Source: a virus | IMG/VR virus record: IMGVR_UViG_3300034356_002642 | Location: 62,001-126,000 of that record | DNA: 64,000 nt | Direction: 5' to 3' (one strand) | In this document: positions 8,201 through 16,374 of the stretch, piece by piece | How positions within the stretch are numbered: position 1 is the stretch's first letter | Layout: each line of letters begins with the position of its first letter | Translations under genes and position numbers: made by a program | The notes under the pieces: generated by a model | Told to the model about the DNA's origin: nothing | The model's database searches: none | Seen by the model: only the letters and a program-made list of their open reading frames with translations

Positions 8201-9062
8201 ATTGTTTTGTATTAAGTTTTTTAAGAAAACCATCAATGTTTTCCTTTAGATTAGAAATATACGAAGGTTCTACCGATTCTTCAAGTTTTTCCAAACTATC
8301 TTTTAACAAATCGAAATTTAAATTCTTCAATGTACGACTAAACGCATTAATAGCGTCAACAGAATCTTTAATTTTCTTATAAGTTATAAATCTAACTCGA
8401 TAAATTGTCATCAATTTAAAAAGTAATTCTTCATCCCAACCATATCTAATTATTGATTTATCATCAATAGTATTGTCACTAGCATTGTAAATAACGACAG
8501 GACTGTTAATTCCTGTCTCTGACCATTTCATATAAAAAGCAATCTTTCTATACGATATTGTTTTATCATCAGTTTTATCAATCAAATAAGCGAGTAAAGC
8601 ATTTTTTGAGTAGTTATTGAATGTTGATATGTCATTTTTTGATGCAGTGCACCATCTAGTTCCCGCACCATATTTTAATGAACCTTTATGTGTTTTTGGA
8701 ATAATAAAAAGAACTTTATCGTCTTCATATAAAACTTCAGCATGTTCTTCCCGACAGAACCCTTTTAATTCTTTATCAGTTTCTGCTTTATCCACAATTT
8801 CTTTTAAAGTAGGAATATGACCATATTTTTTATCGTAGATGTCTTTGTCTTGAATATAAGGTAATACCTCATCAAATCGATTAACCAAATCAATTAACAT
8901 ATCAATTGTTCTAACACACCCGTTACTATTTCGGTGAGTCCAAGATTTTAATAAAAATTCGGTATATTTTCTTGTTGGTGTTTTATCACCATTAACTAAT
9001 CTATTGAAAGTTTCTATCTTTAACGACCAATACTTAACTTTTAATTCATCTATTTTTGACAT
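8175..9062 (-). CDS. Conserved phage protein with GTRWCTASKN motif (unknown function)
   Basis: 295 aa. Residues 132-150 read GAGTRWCTASKND followed by FNNY, a signature I associate with uncharacterised proteins in T4-like and huge phages ('WCTA' proteins). The flanking sequence is alpha/beta with a basic, helical C-terminus. No catalytic role is established in what I know. Its 3' end overlaps the zinc-ribbon gene by 26 bases. Confidence 0.75.
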   Translation of the reverse strand: MSKIDELKVKYWSLKIETFNRLVNGDKTPTRKYTEFLLKSWTHRNSNGCVRTIDMLIDLVNRFDEVLPYIQDKDIYDKKYGHIPTLKEIVDKAETDKELKGFCREEHAEVLYEDDKVLFIIPKTHKGSLKYGAGTRWCTASKNDISTFNNYSKNALLAYLIDKTDDKTISYRKIAFYMKWSETGINSPVVIYNASDNTIDDKSIIRYGWDEELLFKLMTIYRVRFITYKKIKDSVDAINAFSRTLKNLNFDLLKDSLEKLEESVEPSYISNLKENIDGFLKKLNTKQYGITTTEN

Positions 9063-9100
9063 GTTTATTTATTTAGTGGAGATAAAGGTAAATAAGTTTT

Positions 9101-9946
9101 TTACTTACCCAAATATTTGTTTGTATCCATCTCCAAAGTTGTTGTAATAACTTCTTTCGGAACCCGATATTCGTCAAATTCCGCATCTTCTTTTAAGTGA
9201 GTTACAATACACCCATATAACTTAATATTTTCGTATTTAGTACCTTCCAACATTTTGATTAGTAATTTACCATATAATGGTAATTGGACAAAGTAGTGCC
9301 CCAACGCATTGTCAGGTTGTTTTTGATATGGTTCCAACATTCTTTTTGTGTATCTTGTCTCAAGGAAGTTTTTTGGTTTGTTAGTCTTGTAGTCAGTAAT
9401 AACTAAACCAAATTCATTTTGATGAATATTCATAATTAACCACGCTTTATCAGGCTGACCTACGTACCCCAATTCCGGGTCACCCAATATCATCTCAGTA
9501 TCAAGTAAGACAGCACCACGTTCTTCCATCAAATCAAGAAACTTTTTTCCCGCAACAATCATATTATCACTTTTAAATAATTGGACATTGTCACATTCAA
9601 AAATTGGTTGTCGGACTTCTTTATACGAGCCATTTCTATTGATGAGCTCTTTTTCAAGTTCATAATGAACTCTACTACCCATATTGGTCGAATAGAGTCC
9701 CGCTGCTGCCCACTCCTCAAGTAATTCTTTTTGTTTTTGTGGGTCGCCCTTGGCTTTAGTGTAGGACGCCTCCTCAACAGGAAACTCAGTATAAAACTTC
9801 TTTAACACTTTTGACACCGAAGGGTAATCAGTTTTACCATTCATTGTATAAATGTGCTCTTCCTCCTCAAACGTCAATCCCAATGATTTTTGTCTTTGAG
9901 CGACTAATTCTCTTATTTCTTGTGCAATAGTTTTTAATTCTATCAT
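9101..9946 (-). CDS. RecB/Cas4-like PD-(D/E)XK nuclease
   Basis: The 281-aa sequence shows a RecB-family nuclease core. It has GSRVHYELE (H94, E97), then G-YVGQPDKA (D166), the catalytic DYKTNK (D185, K187) and FVQLPLY (Q221, Y225, the QxxxY motif). A Cas4-type cysteine cluster is not seen, so it is more like phage RecB-like exonucleases. It probably degrades or trims DNA during replication or recombination. It lies between the WCTA gene and a small conserved gene, in the primase-gp47 segment. Confidence 0.88.
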   Translation of the reverse strand: MIELKTIAQEIRELVAQRQKSLGLTFEEEEHIYTMNGKTDYPSVSKVLKKFYTEFPVEEASYTKAKGDPQKQKELLEEWAAAGLYSTNMGSRVHYELEKELINRNGSYKEVRQPIFECDNVQLFKSDNMIVAGKKFLDLMEERGAVLLDTEMILGDPELGYVGQPDKAWLIMNIHQNEFGLVITDYKTNKPKNFLETRYTKRMLEPYQKQPDNALGHYFVQLPLYGKLLIKMLEGTKYENIKLYGCIVTHLKEDAEFDEYRVPKEVITTTLEMDTNKYLGK

Positions 9947-9952
9947 ATTTTT

Positions 9953-10117
9953 TTATTTAAACATTGGTGTAAAATACTCAATTAGATATTTTGCGTAGTT
10001 AGTTAATAATTCGTGACCATCAAACATGAAAGTATCTTTTGAAGTATTAACGGCGTTTTGATACTCGTTTTTTAATCTTGAAAATGTTGATTTATCAACT
10101 GAAAGTGTATTTGACAT
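9953..10117 (-). CDS. Conserved small phage protein (54 aa)
   Basis: A short gene from ATG 10117 to TAA 9953. It encodes MSNTLSVDKSTFSRLKNEYQ, then DTFMFDGHELLTNYAKYLIEY near the end. The pattern of helix plus DGHELLTNYAKYLIEY resembles small uncharacterised proteins common in T4-like cyanophages. It is preceded by an A-rich leader (AATAATAAAAATAACT) and ends 7 bases before the RecB-like gene. Function unknown. Confidence 0.75.
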   Translation of the reverse strand: MSNTLSVDKSTFSRLKNEYQNAVNTSKDTFMFDGHELLTNYAKYLIEYFTPMFK

Positions 10118-10178
10118 AGTTATTTTTATTATTTATGGTACAAATTAACAACATTTTTTTTATACTTCCAAATATTTC

Positions 10179-11075
10179 TTATAATATTTCAAAATAATAT
10201 TCATCAATTTGACCTCTTAAGTCCGCAACATCCATATCTTTAGGTGGTTTAATTATTTTTATTTTATTATACAATCGACCGCCATTGAGTTCGTGATATA
10301 ATTTTAATCCATCTTGAAAAGCGTCTTCATCAAGACAAATAATAATTTTACCCAATGCCTTCTCATATAAAGTTTCAAATAATAAATCACTCATTTGCTT
10401 ACCTAACATCACTATTGAATTATCCAAGAAAAATCCATCAAAAGCTCCCTCAACCAGATAAACATCTTTAAACCAATCAATACGATTTTCATTAAAAATT
10501 ATTTGATTTTTTTCAGCCGTTGGATTTTTATATTTCATTCTACCATTAACCCACGAACGAGCAACAAAATAATTTAACTTATTATTTTTATCAAATGATG
10601 GCACGATAACTCTATACGCAAATTCACCACTCACTGTATAACCTATTTGATATTTCTCAATTATTTCATCCGTAATCCCTCGAGAAGTTAAATATCTATA
10701 AGCCTCCGCGTGTGGAATGAATCTTGGGTTGGAATCTTTGAATTGGGTGTACCCCTCAGGAAGTTTTAATTGAGTTTTTTTGGATTCTTTAATTTTTAAT
10801 TCCTCGGGTTTTACTAAGTTATAAATCTTTTTTTGTTCTTTAGTTCCATATCTATCAAATAATCTACCCAGAGGTCCGTGCATATTATTTTCATCATCAC
10901 AAGACCAACAATGAAATAAATGTTTTTCTAATGAAATTTCCAAATTACCTTTTTTTTGACCAACCCCACATTCAGGACAATTATACCCATATTGTAATTT
11001 TGAATCATACGTCTTTTCAGGGTCTCCCAAAATTTCACATAAAATATCTAAAAGTATGTCTTTATCATCTACCAT
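10179..11075 (-). CDS. 61: DNA primase (gp61/DnaG-like, Toprim)
   Basis: Synthesises RNA primers with the gp41-like helicase. The N-terminal zinc-binding motif reads CPEC then CWSC. The Toprim domain begins VYLVEGAFDGFF (catalytic E near 190) and continues to IICLDEDAF (acidic DxD-type pair). At 298 aa it is compact, close to T4 gp61 in length. ATG 11075 (MVDDKDILLDIL) is preferred; the slightly longer reading starts at GTG. It is followed by small genes and preceded by an HNH gene, a typical homing location. Confidence 0.88.
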   Translation of the reverse strand: MVDDKDILLDILCEILGDPEKTYDSKLQYGYNCPECGVGQKKGNLEISLEKHLFHCWSCDDENNMHGPLGRLFDRYGTKEQKKIYNLVKPEELKIKESKKTQLKLPEGYTQFKDSNPRFIPHAEAYRYLTSRGITDEIIEKYQIGYTVSGEFAYRVIVPSFDKNNKLNYFVARSWVNGRMKYKNPTAEKNQIIFNENRIDWFKDVYLVEGAFDGFFLDNSIVMLGKQMSDLLFETLYEKALGKIIICLDEDAFQDGLKLYHELNGGRLYNKIKIIKPPKDMDVADLRGQIDEYYFEIL

Positions 11076-11116
11076 AAACACAATTATAAGAATAAAACAC
11101 CATTATCCAAATTAAT

Positions 11117-11806
11117 TTAATCATTACCTTTACGTATATTATCTGTAGCCCATAAAGGTTGTAAATTATTTAACGAATTCACAATTTTAGGGTCAGAACC
11201 TTTTTCAAACTTACTAACAGGGATTATATGGTCAATATGCCACTTACCCCAATTATCCCAAGACATTCCTTCAGTAAATAAATTTTCCAGATGATTTTTT
11301 AATTCTACCGCTGAATATCCTAAAATATCGTAGGTAGATGACTCTTTTTTACTGCCAAGTCGTCTAATAACCGAACCTAACATACTTCTCCAAGCATATA
11401 TGTGAGGGTACCTAATATATCTTTTTTTGTAGTATTCGTTAAGTTTTTCATGATTATTTTTCGAATAGTTTTTAACTCTTTTTTTATGTGTCTCAGAAAA
11501 CCCTGAAAAATTATTATAATTATATTTAAATTTATCACTACGACATTTTTTACAGACAGACCTATAACCATCTTTACTACTAATATGTTTATGAAATTCA
11601 CCAACACCTTTTTCAATTAAACAAATAGAACAAGTTTTACTATTTATAACAATCTTTTTATTTTTCCTATTTGTATGATATTCCTTCTTACTAATAATTT
11701 TACGACATTCTTTGCATTGATAATATCGTCCATCTTTCTCCCTAATATGATAATGAAATTCACAAACATCTTTTTCAATTAAACATTTACTACATATTTT
11801 TCTCAT
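11117..11806 (-). CDS. Free-standing HNH homing endonuclease with two zinc ribbons
   Basis: 229 aa. Two tandem CxxC...CxxC modules occupy residues ~4-35 (CSKCLIEK to CKECRK) and ~60-90 (CSICLIEK to CKKCRS). A basic linker follows, then a C-terminal HNH domain with WHIDHIIPVS and LNNLQPLWATDN. The other three HNH genes here have one ribbon, so this copy has an internal duplication. It sits beside the primase gene, and its start overlaps the end of a ribbon-helix-helix gene by 17 bases. Confidence 0.9.
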   Translation of the reverse strand: MRKICSKCLIEKDVCEFHYHIREKDGRYYQCKECRKIISKKEYHTNRKNKKIVINSKTCSICLIEKGVGEFHKHISSKDGYRSVCKKCRSDKFKYNYNNFSGFSETHKKRVKNYSKNNHEKLNEYYKKRYIRYPHIYAWRSMLGSVIRRLGSKKESSTYDILGYSAVELKNHLENLFTEGMSWDNWGKWHIDHIIPVSKFEKGSDPKIVNSLNNLQPLWATDNIRKGND

Positions 11807-11948
11807 TACTAAAATACTTTATTAATAATTTATTAACCAATGACGACAAATTAATAGATTTATCTCTAACAATTTTTTCAATATTAGGGTCTATAGTGAT
11901 AGACATCCTAATTTTCTTTTCTTCTAACTTTATTTGTTTACGTCCCAT
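11790..11948 (-). CDS. Ribbon-helix-helix protein paired with HNH endonuclease (copy 1)
   Basis: 52 aa, ATG 11948 to TAG 11790. A lysine-rich start (MGRKQIKLEEKK) is followed by a strand (IRMSITIDP) and a helix-turn-helix segment (DKSINLSSLVNKLLIKYF), the layout of an Arc/CopG-type DNA-binding fold. It overlaps the HNH start in another frame, so translation is probably coupled. A second copy at 58771-58923 has the same arrangement and shares DKSINLSSLVNKLL exactly. It could repress its own operon, but that is inference. Confidence 0.8.
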   Translation of the reverse strand: MGRKQIKLEEKKIRMSITIDPNIEKIVRDKSINLSSLVNKLLIKYFSNEKNM

Positions 11949-12018
11949 TTCAATAAATATATTACTTTTTGTTAAAGTATCATTTTTTTTATAATAAAAT
12001 TAATTTAATTTACCCTAA

Positions 12019-12165
12019 TTATGGTTCCAAATCTACAATGTGTTTCTTCCACCATTTTTTTAAACGACTATTGTCATTAAGTTTTTCAATCCGTTTGTCT
12101 ATTGGAAAAATTAATAACCATGACAACGCAATTACACACCAAATTATAAAAAATACTATTTCCAT
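12019..12165 (-). CDS. Small single-span membrane protein (48 aa)
   Basis: ATG 12165 to TAA 12019. An N-terminal hydrophobic span (IVFFIIWCVIALSWLLIF) is followed by a basic cytoplasmic-type tail (LKKWWKKH). The leader AATAAAAACAAT precedes the ATG, and the start overlaps the stop of the 129-aa gene upstream. Function is unknown. Confidence 0.65.
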   Translation of the reverse strand: MEIVFFIIWCVIALSWLLIFPIDKRIEKLNDNSRLKKWWKKHIVDLEP

Positions 12166-12542
12166 TTTATTGTTTTTATTTTCCAATTATTATCAATACT
12201 TACCGCAAAATAAGCCAGATGTTGATTAATGTCCGTTAATAAACTATTTCTCAAAAAGATACCAAGTTTAATCGGTGAAACCTTATGAGATTTATCTGTT
12301 TTTATATCCGACCTATACCATTTACTTTGATTTGCAGAAGTTACAACCACCACATTTAATTCACCATCAAACACTACATCAATTTCATTATAACAAGAAT
12401 TAGGTGTTGTATCATAAACCCTATATCCCGTAATGGAAAAGACACCCCTATATCGTTTTCCAACAACAGGGATGTCTTTCGAATATTTTAAAATTGTTTT
12501 TCTAAGATTTTTGGTTTCAGTATCTCTTCGAATTGTATTCAT
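12156..12542 (-). CDS. Unknown protein (129 aa)
   Basis: I prefer ATG 12542 (MNTIRRDTETKN); a GTG six codons upstream at 12560 is the alternative. The sequence looks alpha/beta with strands (VVGKRYRGVFSITGYRVY, LNVVVVTS). No family is recognised. It lies between the RuvC-like nuclease and the small membrane protein. Confidence 0.65.
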   Translation of the reverse strand: MNTIRRDTETKNLRKTILKYSKDIPVVGKRYRGVFSITGYRVYDTTPNSCYNEIDVVFDGELNVVVVTSANQSKWYRSDIKTDKSHKVSPIKLGIFLRNSLLTDINQHLAYFAVSIDNNWKIKTIKWK

Positions 12543-12603
12543 TCTGTCAAAATCATTCACTTCACATTAATTTGTTCGGCAAAGATATAACATTTTTTTC
12601 AAT

Positions 12604-13206
12604 CTACCAAATTCCCATCATTTTCATATAACCTAACGCACAAGTGTAACTATCTGTCATATCAAAATTTTCTTTTTTGAGAGTACTATTTCTAGTATAT
12701 ATCCAATTAATTTGAGGTTCTTTTTTAGCAACTAAGTCCCATATAATTTGTTTCTTGTCAATAGTTTTTGGTAATCCACCGAAAAGAACAAACTTATTTT
12801 TATCATTCTCTTGAACTAATTCCGGGAATGCAAATTTTCTTGAATTATATGTTGAGATAAATTGAGGTACGACACCTAAAATATCGTAAACTTCTTTACA
12901 TACTAAGGTATTAAATCTCAATAAAGTTCCAACAGTATACACATTATTTGAGTTCAATAAAGGTTCCTCAATAACAACATATTTAATACCCATCCCAACA
13001 TAACTCTCCAATTTTTGTTTGAAGATATCACTTTTAAGCATTAACTCTTCAATCTTGTTTTCAACTTTTGGTTTTGGGACCGGTGAAACATGAGTTAATT
13101 CTAATAATTCTTGACTTTGAATATCAAATAACGCAACTCCAACTGTTTTGGTTGACACATCTAATCCAAGGACTTTTGGGGAATCTTTCTTAATGTTTTT
13201 TGTCAT
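12604..13206 (-). CDS. RuvC-like Holliday-junction resolvase (RNase H fold)
   Basis: 200 aa. The RNase H-fold acidic residues are at D16 (VLGLDVSTKTVG), E80 (YVVIEEPLL) and D182/D185 (DMTDSYTCALGY), the RuvC-type order. It would cut branched recombination intermediates before packaging, a task done by gp49 (endonuclease VII) in T4. It sits between HNH copy 2 and small unknown genes. A different structure-specific nuclease of the same fold cannot be excluded. Confidence 0.82.
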   Translation of the reverse strand: MTKNIKKDSPKVLGLDVSTKTVGVALFDIQSQELLELTHVSPVPKPKVENKIEELMLKSDIFKQKLESYVGMGIKYVVIEEPLLNSNNVYTVGTLLRFNTLVCKEVYDILGVVPQFISTYNSRKFAFPELVQENDKNKFVLFGGLPKTIDKKQIIWDLVAKKEPQINWIYTRNSTLKKENFDMTDSYTCALGYMKMMGIW

Positions 13207-13207
13207 A

Positions 13208-14008
13208 TTAAATAATTTTACTACCTTTTTTTATATTGTCGATAGCCCACATTGGTTGTAAGTTAGTAAAATGACAGAGATTGTAAAGTTCTTCCTCAGT
13301 TTTGGCACTTGATAATGGTATTTTGTGGTCAATATGCCATCCATAATATCCGTAATTATCCCATGACATTCCTTCATTAAATTTTTGTTCTAAATGTTCT
13401 TTCAAAAATTCAGGAGAACAACCTATAATGTTAAAACTTTTATTATTTTTTCTTACATCTTTTAATTTAACATAAAAAAGTAACCTATTTCTAAGATTAT
13501 GTTTTAATCTTTCGATTGGACATTTTTTTCGTTTATTTAACGAATTTGTAACCGACTTATTAATTAAATCTTTTTTATTTTTATCGTAATATTCTTTCCA
13601 TCTTTTTGTTTCTTTTTCAATATTATTTTTTCTATAATTTTTATTATATTCACCCCTTTTTTCTTTATTATTCGTATTTCTTTGTCTTGACTTCTCAATA
13701 AGAATTTCCCTATTTTTAGTATAATACTCTTTCCTTTTTATTAAAAGAATTTCCTTATTTTTTTCTATATATTCTTTCCTACCCTCTAAATTATTAACAT
13801 AATAATCTTTAAAATATAACTTAGTAACATCTTTTTTACTTTCTCGATATTTTTTTATTTTTTCAATATTTTTGTCATAATATTTTTTACTAACATTTTT
13901 TCTACATTCTTTACAAATATTATTATACCCATCTTCCATACGACTATTCTTAAAAAAATATTCAACATTTTTTTCAAAGGCGCATTTATTACATTTTTTT
14001 GTATCCAT
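13208..14008 (-). CDS. Free-standing HNH homing endonuclease
   Basis: 266 aa. A single zinc ribbon (CNKCAFEKN to CKECRKN) is followed by a long, very basic Lys/Asn/Arg/Tyr-rich linker with repeated YYxKN-type units, and a C-terminal HNH domain (WHIDHKIPLSSAKTEEELY, then NLQPMWAIDN). It is inserted between the last tail gene and the RuvC-like gene, 6 bases after the tail gene stop. It has no ribbon-helix-helix partner. Confidence 0.9.
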   Translation of the reverse strand: MDTKKCNKCAFEKNVEYFFKNSRMEDGYNNICKECRKNVSKKYYDKNIEKIKKYRESKKDVTKLYFKDYYVNNLEGRKEYIEKNKEILLIKRKEYYTKNREILIEKSRQRNTNNKEKRGEYNKNYRKNNIEKETKRWKEYYDKNKKDLINKSVTNSLNKRKKCPIERLKHNLRNRLLFYVKLKDVRKNNKSFNIIGCSPEFLKEHLEQKFNEGMSWDNYGYYGWHIDHKIPLSSAKTEEELYNLCHFTNLQPMWAIDNIKKGSKII

Positions 14009-14014
14009 AATAAA

Positions 14015-16243
14015 TTAAAAATCAAGTTTTATCACATAAGATTGGATTCCTTGTCGTAATTCAGGTGATTGCAATTTAGATACAACCATAAGGTCTTTTT
14101 GTGAATTATATAACCCAATCTCCGTTACATATGAAGTTGTACCTGACATCCAAGTTGGATTCGATGTATTAGAAAACTGATTCCTACCTAAATTTACAAG
14201 ATATTTCATTTCATATATGGTCGCAGATATATCGGTTTCAAGATTCGCATACAGATAATACTCATCGCCAAAATTTAAATTATTTGATTGCCCATTCTGT
14301 GGAAGGTCAATATAATTAGCCAAATTATAGATAGGTGCCGAATCATACATAACCCGGTCAATTTGGAAAGTAGTATTTGTAATACCACTCATAGTAATAT
14401 ACCCATTAATTGAACTACCTGTTAAATCAGATGTCACATCAATTTCTCTCCAAGCGGTTGTTAATGGTCTAGTGTCACCTGTTGTCACTTGAACTAATAA
14501 TTTCATTGAATTAGCCGAATATCCACTCAAATCAGCACTTGTATATGTATTCAAAGGTTGATTTAAAAATTTAAATTCTGAACCAAATCTAACTGCAACA
14601 TTTTTAGGGTCAGTAGTTACGGTATTATCCGCCCTTATATTAGAATAATAATTACAATGTAATGAATCTGTAAACCCTGTTGAATCGAATCGATATGTCA
14701 CCCAAACATTTTGAGTAATGTTCGTTACTAAAGGTTGAGTAGGGGTGTCACCAGGTGAACATATATTTGGTGTTAATAATGATAATTTTGGTGCCGGTAA
14801 AGTCCAATTTCTATTTGACTTGTACGACATTGCAGCAATAATTTCTTCGTCGTCAATAACAATAATTTCTTGGTCAGGAAAAACTTTACCAACCCGATTT
14901 AATTTACCATTCGTATTTGGATTGTTATCCCATAATTGATAATATCTAATTCCCGGGTCATTCATATCGAGATTTTTAGTCGATTTGATATATTGAGGGA
15001 CACATAAATCATAATTACCTGGTGGGTCAATCCAAAATGTTTGCCCTATTGAACTACCCGAGGATTTATGCCACATTAGAGTAGGGATAGTTAATTTAAA
15101 GTGTCTTGCCAACCCTGTATTATCTGTTGGGTTTTGAGGGTCGTATGGTGTTGTTGCAAATTTTTCACCGTACACATTGTCAATATCTTGATTTGTATAA
15201 TGGATGATAGCAATTGCCTTTTGATTTGATGGTGGAACAATTATTGGTTCTTGATATGAATTATAGTAACCTACGAAACTCGTATCAGTTTGCCCACTAG
15301 CATTATTATACCCTAAGTATTCTTTAGTACCAATGTAGCTGACAGAACCATATTGAGTGTAATTTTCATAAATATTACTAAATAACCCAGCAGGACTTTC
15401 AGTCCATGGAATATTCATATTCCAAATCGGAGTATTTTCCCTTTGTGATACATCACAAGGACTTTCAAAATTAAATGCGTCTGTTTCCCAATAAGGTGCC
15501 GGAGTTATTGTATCATAAATTACTGTCATCCCCGATGGGTAAACTAAAACACGAGCCATTTCACCACCTAAAACTTTTCCTGTATAATCAGGAACTGACC
15601 TATCTAAAGTCAATGTCCAAGTCGTAGTACCCGTAGTCCCCGTTGTAGGGCTCAAATCTTGTATTTTATAAGTTAAAACAGGAAATGTTCCAACATTAGT
15701 ACAACCACCATTACCATCGTAAATAATTGTAATGATATCATTAATTGATGGTGTTCCTGTAGTTGGTGAACAAATTAATGTATCTAAAGTAATGTCAATC
15801 ACTGTTTGACCAACTAAAGTAGTCATATCAACTTGATAGTTTGATGTCATAGTATACGCAGAACTTATTTGAACATTCCAATTTCCGGGAGTTCCTCCTG
15901 TCATAAAAAACCCTTTGTTACCCGCAGAATTATAAATTGGTTGAACTACACTGTCCATGTATGGAATACCATAGGTGCCTCCATTACTACCTTGAACATA
16001 ATATGGATACTTGACATTCTGTTTGTTTGATTGAGGGGAACCCGTATCATTTTGAGCATTAAATGCCGGCATTAAAATGTTATTATTTGTTTGGTTATAG
16101 TTTGGAACCGCAGTATAACTTACCTCACTATCACCAATTTGAAAGTAAGCAATATCAAAATTCCCTTGTGATAGATATCTTCTACCCACATCAGTTAATC
16201 TTGTGTTAATCAATCCCGCAGTATTTTTAATTATATATGACAT
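14015..16243 (-). CDS. Tail-associated structural protein
   Basis: 742 aa. The N-terminus (LINTRLTDVGRRYLSQG, then FQIGDSEVSY) is of a type I associate with large tail or baseplate-attached proteins of T4-like marine phages. The rest is beta-rich, low in Cys and Lys, with Asn/Thr/Tyr-rich loops, as in virion proteins. It is the last gene of the tail/fibre module. No enzymatic motif is seen. Confidence 0.75.
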   Translation of the reverse strand: MSYIIKNTAGLINTRLTDVGRRYLSQGNFDIAYFQIGDSEVSYTAVPNYNQTNNNILMPAFNAQNDTGSPQSNKQNVKYPYYVQGSNGGTYGIPYMDSVVQPIYNSAGNKGFFMTGGTPGNWNVQISSAYTMTSNYQVDMTTLVGQTVIDITLDTLICSPTTGTPSINDIITIIYDGNGGCTNVGTFPVLTYKIQDLSPTTGTTGTTTWTLTLDRSVPDYTGKVLGGEMARVLVYPSGMTVIYDTITPAPYWETDAFNFESPCDVSQRENTPIWNMNIPWTESPAGLFSNIYENYTQYGSVSYIGTKEYLGYNNASGQTDTSFVGYYNSYQEPIIVPPSNQKAIAIIHYTNQDIDNVYGEKFATTPYDPQNPTDNTGLARHFKLTIPTLMWHKSSGSSIGQTFWIDPPGNYDLCVPQYIKSTKNLDMNDPGIRYYQLWDNNPNTNGKLNRVGKVFPDQEIIVIDDEEIIAAMSYKSNRNWTLPAPKLSLLTPNICSPGDTPTQPLVTNITQNVWVTYRFDSTGFTDSLHCNYYSNIRADNTVTTDPKNVAVRFGSEFKFLNQPLNTYTSADLSGYSANSMKLLVQVTTGDTRPLTTAWREIDVTSDLTGSSINGYITMSGITNTTFQIDRVMYDSAPIYNLANYIDLPQNGQSNNLNFGDEYYLYANLETDISATIYEMKYLVNLGRNQFSNTSNPTWMSGTTSYVTEIGLYNSQKDLMVVSKLQSPELRQGIQSYVIKLDF

Positions 16244-16247
16244 TATC

Positions 16248-16255
16248 TATAAATA
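16248..16255 (-). promoter_or_regulatory. TATTTATA promoter-like element, 4 bases before ATG
   Basis: Sense TATTTATAGATA directly abuts the ATG of the 742-aa tail gene. If used as a -10 element, the mRNA would be leaderless or nearly so. Confidence 0.35.
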
Positions 16256-16374
16256 TTTTTTTTTATTTTCTTATTAAGTTATTAAAATAGGTTTTTATTA
16301 TTTGTGGTAATCCCAACCTCTATTCTAATTAAGTACACCCTATTGGAGTACCGAGATTACGACCATTCCAATAT

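Noticed and set aside
11969-12229. Plus-strand open frame of 86 codons
   Set aside because: It lies opposite two minus-strand genes with better starts and composition, and it has no promoter or leader signals.
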